This document shows, piece by piece, positions 9,132-17,691 of a DNA stretch of 64,000 bases. A program made the position numbers and the translations under genes. The notes beneath the pieces were generated by a model. The model made no database searches and had not been told where the DNA came from. It was given only the letters and a program-made list of their open reading frames with translations. Source of the stretch: JBFWWP01 sp050246115 (GTDB lineage Bacteria; Planctomycetota; UBA8108; UBA1146; JAJFFE01); NCBI GenBank assembly GCA_050246115.1, contig JBFWWP010000016.1:62001-126000 (forward strand). The letters are read 5' to 3'. Numbering within the stretch: position 1 is the stretch's first letter; the number at the start of each line of letters is the position of its first letter.

Positions 9132-10439
9132 ATGAGCGAAGTCGCAGTCCTCGAGATTGGCGGACGCCGGTACGAGCTGCCCGTGATCGAGGGGACGGAG
9201 GGCGAGCGCGCTATCGACATCGCCGGCCTGCGCCAGAAGACCGGGTTGGTGACGCTGGATCCCGCCTATGTGAACACGGCCTCGACCAAGAGTTCGATCA
9301 CCTTCATCGATGGCGAGCGCGGCATCCTTCGCTACCGGGGCTACCCGATCGAGCAGCTTGCCGAGCACTCCACCTTCGTCGAAACCTGCTTCTTGCTCTT
9401 GTACTCGCGGCTGCCGGCAACCGAGGCGGAACTCATGGCGTTCCGTCGGAAGCTGTCGATCCACTCGATGATCCACGAGGACTTGAAGCACTTCTACGAC
9501 GGCTTCCCGTCGACGAGTCACCCGATGGCGATCCTGTCGGCATTGGTGTCCTCGTTGTCGACCTTCTACCCGGACGCCGTCGACCCTCAGAACGACCTCG
9601 ACGTCGATCTCACGGTCGTCAGGCTGCTGTCGAAAGTGCGCACGCTCGCTGCCTACGCCTACAAGAAGTCCATCGGCCAGCCGTTCATGCATCCCAAGAA
9701 CTCCCTCCGCTACTGCGGGAACTTCCTGCACATGATGTTTGCGGTGCCGGCGGAAGAGTACTTCGTGGACGAGGAAGTCGAGCGCGCCCTGAACTTGTTG
9801 CTGATCCTGCATGCCGACCATGAGCAGAACTGCAGCACGTCGACCGTCAGGCTCGTCGGCAGCGCGCAAACCAATTTGTACGCGTCCATCTCCGCGGGAA
9901 TCAGCGCCCTCTGGGGGAAGCTGCATGGCGGCGCCAACCAGGCAGTCATTCAACAGCTCCAGCAGATCCACGAGTCCGGTGAGAAGGTCAAAGCGCTCAT
10001 CCAGCGTGCCAAGGACAAGGACTCGGGCTTCCGTCTGATGGGCTTCGGGCATCGCGTCTACAAGAACTTCGACCCGCGTGCGAAGATCATCAAGTCGGCG
10101 TGCCACAAGCTGCTGCAGCACCTCGGGTTCCACGACCCGCTGCTGAACATTGCCCTCGAGCTCGAAGAAGCGGCGCTCCAAGATTCGTACTTCGTCGAGC
10201 GCAAGTTGTACCCGAACGTCGACTTCTACTCCGGCCTGATGTACCGCGCGATGGGGATTCCCGTGAACATGTTCACGGTCATGTTCGCGCTCGGCCGCAT
10301 GCCGGGGTGGCTCGCGCATTGGCTCGAGCAGCAGCAAGACGAGAGCACGCGGATCGGGCGTCCGCGCCAGATCTACACGGGTGAGACCGCGCGCGATTAC
10401 GTTTCGATCGCGCAGCGCGAGAGCAGCCTGCAAGCCTGA
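9132..10439 (+). CDS. gltA: citrate synthase
   Basis: 435 residues, the usual length of hexameric type II enzymes. It condenses acetyl-CoA with oxaloacetate at the entry of the TCA and glyoxylate cycles. The catalytic residues are in place: His265 (KLHGGANQ), His307 (GFGHRVYKNFDPR) and Asp364 (YPNVDFYSG); His229 in LHADHEQN is the expected substrate-binding residue. GGAAGG lies 9 bases before the ATG. The stop overlaps the start of the following acetyltransferase (TGATG), so the two genes are translationally coupled. Isocitrate lyase and malate synthase at the other end of the window would work with it in the glyoxylate cycle. Confidence 0.96.
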   Translation: MSEVAVLEIGGRRYELPVIEGTEGERAIDIAGLRQKTGLVTLDPAYVNTASTKSSITFIDGERGILRYRGYPIEQLAEHSTFVETCFLLLYSRLPATEAELMAFRRKLSIHSMIHEDLKHFYDGFPSTSHPMAILSALVSSLSTFYPDAVDPQNDLDVDLTVVRLLSKVRTLAAYAYKKSIGQPFMHPKNSLRYCGNFLHMMFAVPAEEYFVDEEVERALNLLLILHADHEQNCSTSTVRLVGSAQTNLYASISAGISALWGKLHGGANQAVIQQLQQIHESGEKVKALIQRAKDKDSGFRLMGFGHRVYKNFDPRAKIIKSACHKLLQHLGFHDPLLNIALELEEAALQDSYFVERKLYPNVDFYSGLMYRAMGIPVNMFTVMFALGRMPGWLAHWLEQQQDESTRIGRPRQIYTGETARDYVSIAQRESSLQA

Positions 10440-10957
10440 TGCGACCCGAGGGGCCGCTGGTCGTGCGTGACGCGGGTGCCGACGACCTGTCGCCGTTGCA
10501 CCTCCTCAACCAGGACAATCGGCCTCACGTCGGCGATGTCGACCGCACGCGCTTCGACTGGTTCGCCGAGCACGCGTGTTGTTTTCGGGTGGCCTGGATC
10601 GGTGCCGAGCGGGTCGGATTCATGATCGCGCTCGATCCGGCCGCGGACTACGGGAGCGAGAACTTCCGTTGGTTCCGCGATCGCTACGACCACTTCGTCT
10701 ACGTGGATCGGCTGGCCGTGTCCGAGGCCGCGCGTCGGCGTGGCGTCGGACGCGCGCTGTATCGGGATCTCGCGGAGTTCGCGGCCGAGCGCGCTCCGTT
10801 CGTTACCTGCGAAGTGAACCTGCGTCCGCCCAACCCGACGTCGCTCGCCTTCCACCACACGCTGGGGTTTCGTGAGGTCGGGCAGCAAGAGACCGAAGGG
10901 GGGCGCTACCGCGTGTCGCTGCTGCTCGTCCCGCCCGCGGAACTCGACGCCCGTTGA
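10439..10957 (+). CDS. GNAT-family N-acetyltransferase
   Basis: 172 residues. The acetyl-CoA site is clear: VDRLAVSEAARRRGVGRALYRDLAEFA holds the (Q/R)xxGx(G/A) loop, and FHHTLGFREVG is the usual C-terminal strand-helix. The acceptor substrate is not predictable. The ATG overlaps the gltA stop codon, so it is co-translated with citrate synthase. This coupling is noteworthy but does not prove that it acetylates GltA. Confidence 0.85.
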   Translation: MRPEGPLVVRDAGADDLSPLHLLNQDNRPHVGDVDRTRFDWFAEHACCFRVAWIGAERVGFMIALDPAADYGSENFRWFRDRYDHFVYVDRLAVSEAARRRGVGRALYRDLAEFAAERAPFVTCEVNLRPPNPTSLAFHHTLGFREVGQQETEGGRYRVSLLLVPPAELDAR

Positions 10958-11014
10958 TGGCCGGAACGCGCTCGGTTGCGGCCGAACCCACGCACCTCGT
11001 AGCTCCCGGGCTTA

Positions 11015-11193
11015 GGAGTCGCCCAAGAATAGCTTCGACATCTTGCCGTCGATTTGGGTCAGATTCGGCCGATCCGGAAAGCTCGAAACCGGAGGCGTAG
11101 CCTTAGTTCCGGTGAGGATTTCGAGGTTTTCGGATCGGTCGAAGATGGCCCGAAGCGACGAGCAAGAGGGTGAAGTTATTGTTGGGCGACTCC
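11015..11193 (+). mobile_element. 179-bp MITE-like palindromic element, copy 1
   Basis: One of four copies of identical length in this window. It begins GGAGTCGCCCAAGAATAGCT and ends with the near-exact reverse complement, and the two halves are imperfect reverse complements throughout. It is flanked by direct TTA (11012-11014 and 11194-11196). The right TTA is, on the minus strand, the TAA stop of the BamE-like lipoprotein gene. It differs from copy 3 at about three positions. It lies between convergent genes and may also act as a terminator. No coding capacity. Confidence 0.9.
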
Positions 11194-11793
11194 TTAGTCC
11201 TTCTCGATGAGGAAGGCGTCACGCAGGTTACTGCCGTTGCGGGTCGACGCTGCGTCGATCATGCTCTTCTCGATGACCTTGGCCGTGCGACGATCCAGCA
11301 CGAGCCGAATTCGGTCGTAGCGCAGGCGCTGGCCCGTGAAGGTCAGGGTGTCGGCACCGCCGGTTTCGTAAGGGCTGAGCGAGGCCAGGGAGCCGAAGAT
11401 GAAGCGCGCCAACCGGATGACCCAGACTTCGTCCTGGATCGACTTCGGTTCGTCCACCGGAGCGATGGCCTTGGCCGTGCCGACCGCAATGCTCGCGAGC
11501 GAACCCCACTGAAAGACGACCGTCGGTAGGATGAACTGGAGATCCGACCCGCGATGCAGCGCACCCCGGAAGTCGAGGATCTCCTCACTCGGCGTGTAGC
11601 GAATCCCATCGGGTGCCCCCAAGGTCGCGAGCACCTCGGCACGCGTGGCAACCCCCACTTCGATTCGGTCGTAGTCGGCGCGAGCGAGTGGTGCGCCGTC
11701 TTCGATCAGCACCATGTGATAGCGGCAGCCGACGGTCAGGAGCAAGCTCGCGGCGAGCCCCCAGACCCAGCGGCGTCTACCAGGGCATGCCAT
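11194..11793 (-). CDS. BamE/SmpA-like lipoprotein (second of a pair)
   Basis: 199 residues from an ATG at 11793, chosen because it opens a lipoprotein signal (CPGRRRWVWGLAASLLLTVGC, lipobox LTVGC). The stretch YDRIEVGVATRAEVLATLGAPDGIRYT resembles the BamE/SmpA-OmlA fold, in which a small outer-membrane lipoprotein helps assemble barrel proteins. A hydrophobic stretch near residues 85-105 (FILPTVVFQWGSLASIAVG) may insert in or rest on the membrane. It overlaps the upstream lipoprotein gene by 17 bases. Its TAA stop is exactly the target-site copy at the edge of the 179-bp element. Confidence 0.7.
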   Translation of the reverse strand: MACPGRRRWVWGLAASLLLTVGCRYHMVLIEDGAPLARADYDRIEVGVATRAEVLATLGAPDGIRYTPSEEILDFRGALHRGSDLQFILPTVVFQWGSLASIAVGTAKAIAPVDEPKSIQDEVWVIRLARFIFGSLASLSPYETGGADTLTFTGQRLRYDRIRLVLDRRTAKVIEKSMIDAASTRNGSNLRDAFLIEKD

Positions 11794-12181
11794 AGCTCGA
11801 TTCCCTCGCCTGCAGTCGCGACCCCACGTGCTCGACCACGCCTTGGTCGTCGAAGAACACCGCAATCGAGTCGTACTTGGTGTCCGATCGGTGAGTCGAG
11901 AACAGAATCAAGAACATCGCCGTCTGGCGCGATCGGGAGCGCTTGTACAGGAAGGCTCGTTCGAACAGTGGGTCGTGTTCGCGATTGGAGTGGACGACTT
12001 CGTCCGGAGGGCCGAGGAGACGGGTTACGTCTGCACGGGTGGACTGCCCCGGAATGAGCTGCGCGTAGGGAGTGTCTTCGAGGCCCGATCCTTGCGTGGT
12101 TTGACTCAAGACACAACCCGACCCGCTCGCGAGCCCGACCCACAACGCGCCGGCACAGAGGCCGCGAATCACTAGTCTCAC
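11777..12181 (-). CDS. BamE/SmpA-like lipoprotein (first of a pair)
   Basis: 134 residues from a GTG at 12181. The signal MRLVIRGLCAGALWVGLASGSGC ends in a lipobox cysteine. The segment LIPGQSTRADVTRLLGPPDEVVHS is the BamE-like 'G-x-S/T-R-x-D-V-x-x-L-G-x-P-D' motif, followed by strands ending in DSIAVFFDDQGVVEHV. The downstream overlapping gene has the same motif, so the pair looks like a diverged tandem duplication. No BamA or other BAM gene is nearby; the assembly role is inferred only. Confidence 0.7.
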   Translation of the reverse strand: MRLVIRGLCAGALWVGLASGSGCVLSQTTQGSGLEDTPYAQLIPGQSTRADVTRLLGPPDEVVHSNREHDPLFERAFLYKRSRSRQTAMFLILFSTHRSDTKYDSIAVFFDDQGVVEHVGSRLQARESSYGMPW

Positions 12182-12250
12182 GGTTCCAACTTCCGTTTCC
12201 GTGCCGCGGTCAGCGGGTCTCGGGGAGGTAGATGCAGCGAGAGTTTTCCT

Positions 12251-12667
12251 CTACGAGCCCTGGACCCACGCGGCAGTTCCGTCGGCAAAGTGTTCTTTCT
12301 TCCAGATGGGCACGACTTGCTTGAAGGTGTCGATGGCGTAACGAAGGGCGTCGAATCCTTCGCGGCGGTGGGGGAGCGCGAGTGCGATCAGGATGCTCGT
12401 CTCCCCGACCTCCAGTCGACCCAGGCGATGCACGATGGCTACGTTTCTTATCGGCCAGCGAGAGACCAGCTCGGAGGCGATTTGAGCCATCTTCGCCTGG
12501 GCCATGGGCGCGTAGGCGCTGTACTCGAGGTGCCGCACGGCGCGGCCGTGGTGTTCGTTGCGGACGTTGCCGAGGAAGGAGAGTACGGCGCCACAGTCCG
12601 GAGCGGCCACGAGCGACAGGTACGCAGGGATGTCGATCTCCCGGTCGATCAGCTCGATCGTGTCCAC
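12251..12667 (-). CDS. moaE: molybdopterin synthase catalytic subunit
   Basis: 138 residues from a GTG at 12667, one base after the moaD stop. It transfers sulfur from thiocarboxylated MoaD to precursor Z. The family core is present: GAVLSFLGNVRNEHHGRAVRHLEYSAY, IVHRLGRLEVGETSILIALALPHR, and the catalytic lysines of VPIWKKEHFADGTAAWV. The length is slightly below the usual 150. moaD and moaE form a two-gene operon; moaA is 16 kb away in this window. Confidence 0.94.
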   Translation of the reverse strand: MDTIELIDREIDIPAYLSLVAAPDCGAVLSFLGNVRNEHHGRAVRHLEYSAYAPMAQAKMAQIASELVSRWPIRNVAIVHRLGRLEVGETSILIALALPHRREGFDALRYAIDTFKQVVPIWKKEHFADGTAAWVQGS

Positions 12668-12668
12668 A

Positions 12669-12914
12669 TCAACCCCCGCTCACGGGCGGAATCAGCGCCA
12701 CCTCGGCCCCCGGGGCGATCGGCGAGGTCGGGTCCCGGAACTCGCGTTCGACGGCGACCCGCACCTCCGAAAGGCCTTTGGCCAGGGTCGGGTATTGCTC
12801 GCGGATCGCGTCCAACAGGTCGCCGACGGAGGCTCCCGACGCGAGTTCGACCCCGAGGCTCGGGGCCCCTGCGAGTTCTCGCATCGACGCGAACAAGAGG
12901 ACGTCTACTCGCAC
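12669..12914 (-). CDS. moaD: molybdopterin synthase sulfur carrier subunit
   Basis: 81 residues with the ubiquitin-like fold of MoaD/ThiS. It starts RVDVLLFASMRELAG and ends IPPVSGG; the C-terminal Gly-Gly is the site that is adenylated and thiocarboxylated. It lies directly upstream of moaE with one base between them, so it is translated in step with its partner. Confidence 0.94.
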   Translation of the reverse strand: MRVDVLLFASMRELAGAPSLGVELASGASVGDLLDAIREQYPTLAKGLSEVRVAVEREFRDPTSPIAPGAEVALIPPVSGG

Positions 12915-13059
12915 GTCGTCAGGCCTTTCCTCGCGGGGTTGCTTCGGGTTCGGCCTTGGGCGGCCTCTGTTCGGAGTGCGAGAGCGCCAGCGCCCAGCGC
13001 CCGAACTCGACAGTGGGGAATCTCGGCGGTCGTGCGGCCGGGTGCAAGGTCAGAAACTG

Positions 13060-13160
13060 GGGTGAAGTGGATGCGGCTTGGCCGCGGCCGCGAGGCGGGC
13101 TTCGCGCAAGCCCCCGCGGAGTTGGCCCTACAGCGAGCGCGGTACGCGCTTGACATAGGG
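13060..13160 (-). repeat. degenerate two-hairpin 3' repeat (family 2), copy C
   Basis: It starts directly after the TAG of the peptidase-like gene (reading minus) with a CCCTATGTCAAGCGCG block and ends in a hairpin, GGGCTT/AAGCCC at 13097-13113. It shares the TCAAGCGCG block and the hairpin with copies at 20338-20472 and 42491-42617 but lacks their middle part. The 16-mer CAAGCGCGTACCGCGC occurs also just after the stop at 2174. Confidence 0.6.
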
Positions 13161-14456
13161 CTAGAGACCGCGCTCCCGGAGCCAGATCTCCCACTCCAGG
13201 ACTTCGGCCGTTCGGAGGTCACGCGGCGCGCTGCGCCAGAAGTCCGGGCGCGTGATGGTGCGCTTGCTGGCGATTCGAGCCAACGCGCGCGCCGCTGCCA
13301 CCCGGAGTTCGGGGAGTTCGGACTCGAGGAGCTGGACGAGCGGCCGCGCAAAGGGGTCGGGCTCGGTCGTCGGGCGAACGGCCTGCGCGATGGCGAGCTG
13401 CTCCGAGGGCTCACCGAACTCGAGCTCTTGCGCCACGAGGCTGTGGCGCGCCGCCATTTCCACTGGGCCGAGCTCTTGGGCCACCTCGGGTCGCGCGAGG
13501 AACTCGGTGAGGAGTTCCAAGGCCACCACGCGGGCGGCGGTCCCTCGCGGCGCACGGAGCCCGGGCTCGAGCTTCGTCAGGAATCTCCCGGCAGTCACCC
13601 GCGGCAATTCCAGCCACGCACGCAGCGCCCACTCGCACGACTCCGCGCGGTCGGTGATGCGCTCGATCTCGACCTCGGGGCTGCGGCCGAGCCACCGCAA
13701 GAACCCCGGGAGGCGACGGACGAAGGTCGGCGGGTCCAACTGCACGACTTCGGCGACTCGCTGTTCGATGCTTCCCTGGGTGAGCGACAAGAGGTAGTAC
13801 GTGAACGCCCAGGAGATCGAGTAGTGGTAGACCTTGTCGTCGGCACGGTGAAAGTGAAACCAGTTACCACGAACCAGCCGCAACAAGTCCTGACCCAGGC
13901 GCTCGGGTCCCGACTCGAGTAGCCGTTGATGGGCCTGCTGGTGTAGCCACGAGTGGTAGAGCGGGACGATGAGTGCGTCGTCGTCACCGAAGAACGAGGT
14001 CTCGAGCGCGCACGCGAGACCCTCGTTCAGCCAGTACATTGAGCCCGATCGCGGAAACGCGTTCAAAAGGAAGTGATGCGCGAGTTCGTGTAGGATCACG
14101 CGCTGGGCTTGACCGATTCCTCGGGGCTCGGCGGAGTAGTCGCGCGGCGACAGATGAATCAGCTGGAACCATGGGAAGTAGTAGCCTTCTTGGCGTACTT
14201 CCGACGTGAAGATGTGGCGTCGGGCGAGATCGTCTTCCGAGTAGATGACACGAGGAGCCGGGACGCGGTCTTGTCGCTCCGGGAAGAGCTTGCGGAACCC
14301 CGTGAGACCTCGGTCGAGGAACTCCCCCGTGCTCTGCAGTTGCTCGACGTCGTCGTTGCCGTACAGGGAGTAGCGATCGGTGCGGATGCTGTGCTCGTAG
14401 AACGACGAGCAGCCGGCGGTGGCCGCTAGCAGGAGTAACGCGAAGCCGAATCTCAT
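13161..14456 (-). CDS. zinc-peptidase-like lipoprotein (peptidase MA / DUF1570 type)
   Basis: 431 residues. The lipoprotein signal MRFGFALLLLAATAGC places it on the membrane outside the cytoplasm. Residues 123-127 are HELAH and Glu145 lies in YWLNEGLACALE, so the ligand set HExxH plus a downstream Glu of gluzincin-like peptidases is intact. The C-terminal half (about 255-431) is helical with Leu/Ala-rich units that resemble HEAT-like repeats (VVALELLTEFLARPEVAQEL, LPELRVAAARALARIAS). The ATG overlaps the stop of the preceding lipoprotein gene by four bases, so the two are probably made together. Peptidase activity is inferred from the ligands. Confidence 0.75.
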   Translation of the reverse strand: MRFGFALLLLAATAGCSSFYEHSIRTDRYSLYGNDDVEQLQSTGEFLDRGLTGFRKLFPERQDRVPAPRVIYSEDDLARRHIFTSEVRQEGYYFPWFQLIHLSPRDYSAEPRGIGQAQRVILHELAHHFLLNAFPRSGSMYWLNEGLACALETSFFGDDDALIVPLYHSWLHQQAHQRLLESGPERLGQDLLRLVRGNWFHFHRADDKVYHYSISWAFTYYLLSLTQGSIEQRVAEVVQLDPPTFVRRLPGFLRWLGRSPEVEIERITDRAESCEWALRAWLELPRVTAGRFLTKLEPGLRAPRGTAARVVALELLTEFLARPEVAQELGPVEMAARHSLVAQELEFGEPSEQLAIAQAVRPTTEPDPFARPLVQLLESELPELRVAAARALARIASKRTITRPDFWRSAPRDLRTAEVLEWEIWLRERGL

Positions 14457-14926
14457 CGCCGACCGACGAGCGCCGAAGAATCTTCGGGATCGTGTACCAA
14501 GGTGCGTACGTGCTTCAAACGGGGGAGAGGGCTGCTGTCGTCACGCCGATACTGCACCGACGCCAGCAATGCCGGCCCGCGGTGGAACGAGTAGTAGATC
14601 TCGTACACGGGGCAGTCGGGGTGCAGGGGATTGCTCGGTTCGTAGCCTACGGCACGCAGGCTCGCGTCGGTCCAGCCCAGGTATTGGACGGGCTCCAACG
14701 GCTGTTCGAGCTCTACCTGGTAGCAGATCACGTCCTTTTCCGGCGCGGTGGAGATGATCGTCTGCGGTCTCGGGGGAACCGGGGCCAGCGAACAGCCGGC
14801 GAGCACGAGGGCCACGAGGCTCCCCGCGAACGACGCCGAATTCCGGCGGCGAGCGGGTCGCCGCAATGTCGCGAGGCAGGCCGGGGTTTCCGACAGCGCC
14901 GGGGCAGATCGGGGCTCGCGCGACAT
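14453..14926 (-). CDS. small lipoprotein of unknown function
   Basis: 157 residues from an ATG at 14926, preceded by GGAAGGG. A positively charged N-terminus and hydrophobic stretch end in LVALVLAGC, a lipobox. The mature part is short, with two cysteines (VICYQVE and DCPVYEIYYSFHRGPALLASVQYR) and no family I know. It overlaps the peptidase-like gene by ATGA, which suggests a joint role at the cell surface. Confidence 0.7.
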   Translation of the reverse strand: MSREPRSAPALSETPACLATLRRPARRRNSASFAGSLVALVLAGCSLAPVPPRPQTIISTAPEKDVICYQVELEQPLEPVQYLGWTDASLRAVGYEPSNPLHPDCPVYEIYYSFHRGPALLASVQYRRDDSSPLPRLKHVRTLVHDPEDSSALVGRR

Positions 14927-15107
14927 GATCGTCCCTTCCTCGGAGCGGCCGGGGGTCGTCGCAACCCTGAGACGACGCCGCGGCACCGTAGGCGGTCGCG
15001 ATCATACCACCAGCGCTCGGGCGGTGCAGGCTTGAACTGCGCGACAGGTTTCCGTAGGTAGCTACTTGGCAGCGAACCTACGAGAAATCCCGGGGGGCGA
15101 GCGAATC

Positions 15108-16661
15108 ATGCGGCAGACCAACGAAAACGCAGCACCTCCGCCCGCGGGGTTACCGACTTGGTTGACCCGTCGCGTGGCCGCGCTCGTCGCGGGGCCGCTG
15201 CTGGGTCTCGTCGGATGGGGCCTGGCGGCTACGCTGGCCCCGGACTTGCCTCCGGCGGCGGCCCGGGTCGTCGGTTTGACTTGCTGGATCGCGGCCTGGT
15301 GGGTCGCGGAGCCGATTCCCATTCCTGCCACCTCGCTCATGCCCATCGTGCTGTTCCCGCTCTTCCAGATCGAGAGCGCCCGCAAAGTGGCGACGGTGTA
15401 TGCGAATCACCTGATCATCTTGCTGCTCGCGGGTTTCCTGATCGCGCGTTCCCTCGAGATCTGGGGACTGCACCGCCGGTTGGCGTTGACCGTCGTCTCG
15501 TGGGTGGGCGAGAGCCCACGTCAGTTGGTCTTCGGATTCACCGTCGCAGCAGCGTTTCTTTCGATGTGGATTTCGAACACGGCGACGACTCTGATGCTCA
15601 TCCCGATCGCCTTGTCCGTCGTCGCACGCGTGGGGGCTTCGCTCACGGCGGCGCAGTCGGCTTCGTTCCAGTGTTGCATCCTCTTGGGGGTCGCCTACGG
15701 TGCGAACGTGGGCGGCACTGGCACGTTGATCGGAACCCCGCCCAATCTGATGTTCGCCGAGTATCAGCCGCAGATCGACTTCCTGCGCTGGCTGGCTTTT
15801 GGCGTGCCGGTCGTCGTGATCTTTGTGCCGCTGATAGCGTGGCTGCTGACCCGCGTGTTGGTGCCGCTTCCGGGTGGACGAAGCGCGAGCGAGCGCGCGG
15901 TCGTCGTGCACGAACTTCGCGCCCTCGGCCCGCTTCGCGGCCCCGAGTTGCGCGTCGCCGTGATCTTCGCGATCACCGCTGCGCTGTGGATCTTCAAAGG
16001 GAACTCGACCGTTCCGGGATGGTGCTGGGGATTGAGTGATCGATTCTGGGATGCGCTCGGAGCCCCCGGTTCCATCGGGGTACCGATCGCGCAGCTCGAG
16101 AGCTACTTCCCCGACGCCTTCGTCGGCGTCTTGATGGCCTTGGTGCTCTTCGTTACGCCGGCCGGAGAAGCGGCGCGACGGCCACTCCTGGTATGGTCGG
16201 ATGCGGAAGCAATGCCTTGGGGAATGCTCCTACTCTTTGGCGGCGGGTTCGCCATTGCCGGAGCCTTCGAGTCGAGCGGGCTTTCTCGTTGGCTCGGCGG
16301 GGTCATGAGCGGGTGGCTCGACCTGCCGTACCCACTGCTCCTCGTGAGCATCACGACGGTGGTGGTGTTCTTGACGGAGTTCACCTCCAACACGGCCTCC
16401 ACGGCGATCCTCATGCCGATCCTCGACGGGGCGGCCTCGGCGGCCAACATCGCGTCGATTCGTCTCATGTTGCCGGCCGTGATCGCCGTGTCCTTCGCAT
16501 TCATGCTGCCGGTCGCAACCGCTCCGAACGCGATCGTCTTCGCGACCGGCAAGGTCCCCATTGGGCGCATGGTTGCCGCCGGCTTCTGGCTGAACTGGGT
16601 CGGGGTCGGCGTCGTGTTCGTGGTGATCTTGTACATTGCGCCCTGGTTCGGGATTCTGTGA
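15108..16661 (+). CDS. DASS/SLC13-family sodium:anion symporter
   Basis: 517 residues from an ATG at 15108; a TTG at 15066 would add 14 residues. About eleven to twelve hydrophobic segments. Both hallmark serine-asparagine-threonine motifs that bind sodium and substrate are present: WISNTATTLMLIPIALSVV and FTSNTASTAILMPILDGA. GTLIGTPPNLMFAEY is a further family signature. Members carry dicarboxylates, citrate or sulfate; the substrate cannot be told here. The stop overlaps the queA start (TGATG). Confidence 0.88.
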   Translation: MRQTNENAAPPPAGLPTWLTRRVAALVAGPLLGLVGWGLAATLAPDLPPAAARVVGLTCWIAAWWVAEPIPIPATSLMPIVLFPLFQIESARKVATVYANHLIILLLAGFLIARSLEIWGLHRRLALTVVSWVGESPRQLVFGFTVAAAFLSMWISNTATTLMLIPIALSVVARVGASLTAAQSASFQCCILLGVAYGANVGGTGTLIGTPPNLMFAEYQPQIDFLRWLAFGVPVVVIFVPLIAWLLTRVLVPLPGGRSASERAVVVHELRALGPLRGPELRVAVIFAITAALWIFKGNSTVPGWCWGLSDRFWDALGAPGSIGVPIAQLESYFPDAFVGVLMALVLFVTPAGEAARRPLLVWSDAEAMPWGMLLLFGGGFAIAGAFESSGLSRWLGGVMSGWLDLPYPLLLVSITTVVVFLTEFTSNTASTAILMPILDGAASAANIASIRLMLPAVIAVSFAFMLPVATAPNAIVFATGKVPIGRMVAAGFWLNWVGVGVVFVVILYIAPWFGIL

Positions 16662-17686
16662 TGCACCGATACGATTACTCGCTCCCGCCGGAGCTGATCG
16701 CCCAGACGCCGGCGGCAACCCGCGACGCTTCGCGAGCCTTGTTCATGACCCGCGGGAGTCATGACCTCGAGTTCGGAGTGTTCGGCCAGCTCGTCGAGCA
16801 TCTCCGCGGTAACGAGTGCCTCGTCGTCAACGACACCCGCGTGATCCCCGCTCGCCTGCGGGCGCGGCGCGCAACGGGGGGGGCCATCGAGGTGTTCTTG
16901 CTGCGCGACGACGGCGCCGGTTCGTGGCGCGCCTGGCTTTCGCCCGCGCGCCGCGTGCGGCCGGGCGAGGTCTTGCTCGTGGGGACCGAGCGCATTCGTG
17001 TTCAGGAGCGACAAGGCTCCTTCTGGAGGATCGAGCTGCCGGATGACGACCTTCCCCGGCGGTTTGGTGAGGTTCCGCTGCCGCCGTACATCCGGCGTGA
17101 AGTCGGCGACGGGAGCGATCTCGACCACGATGTCGAGCGCTACCAAACCTTGTTTGCGGCGACGCCCGGCGCGGTGGCTGCGCCCACGGCGGGACTTCAC
17201 TTCTCGGAGCGACTCTGTGAGCAGATCCGAGAGCGTGGTGTGCCCATCGTCCCCGTGACCCTGCATGTTGGGCCTGGCACCTTCAAACCGGTCACTGCCG
17301 AGCGCATCGAGGAGCACCGCGTCGACCCCGAGCTGTTTCGAGTCAGCAGCGAGTCGCGGGCCGCGCTTGCCCGGGCTCGTCGCGAAGGTCGCCGCATCGT
17401 CGCGGTGGGCACCACGAGCCTGCGCGTGCTCGAGACCCTGTCGTCGCTGGAGGAAGGCGCCGACCTCGAGGGGGAGACCGCGCTCACCATCTTGCCCGGG
17501 CACGTATTCCGACACGTGGACGGACTCATCACCAACTTCCATCTACCTCGGTCGTCACTGCTCGTGCTGGTGTGCACGTTCCACGGGCTCGAGCAAACTC
17601 GTGCGGCCTATGGGCAAGCGATCGCCGAGCGTTGTCGCTTCTACTCGTACGGCGACGCGATGGTGATCTTGCCGAGGGGCGACTGA
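16661..17686 (+). CDS. queA: S-adenosylmethionine:tRNA ribosyltransferase-isomerase
   Basis: 341 residues from the ATG at 16661, overlapping the transporter stop. It adds the ribosyl part of SAM to the 7-aminomethyl-7-deazaguanine base of tRNA to form epoxyqueuosine. Family segments are DYSLPPELIAQTPA near the start, VVNDTRVIPARL, PTAGLHFSERL, TLHVGPGTFKPV and the C-terminal ITNFHLPRSSLLVLVCTF. The frame extends upstream but only inside the transporter gene. Length matches the family. Confidence 0.95.
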   Translation: MHRYDYSLPPELIAQTPAATRDASRALFMTRGSHDLEFGVFGQLVEHLRGNECLVVNDTRVIPARLRARRATGGAIEVFLLRDDGAGSWRAWLSPARRVRPGEVLLVGTERIRVQERQGSFWRIELPDDDLPRRFGEVPLPPYIRREVGDGSDLDHDVERYQTLFAATPGAVAAPTAGLHFSERLCEQIRERGVPIVPVTLHVGPGTFKPVTAERIEEHRVDPELFRVSSESRAALARARREGRRIVAVGTTSLRVLETLSSLEEGADLEGETALTILPGHVFRHVDGLITNFHLPRSSLLVLVCTFHGLEQTRAAYGQAIAERCRFYSYGDAMVILPRGD

Positions 17687-17691
17687 CCTCG

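Noticed and set aside
11015..11193. Small gene inside the 179-bp element
   Set aside because: Frames through the element are short, differ between copies and exist on both strands because of palindromic symmetry.
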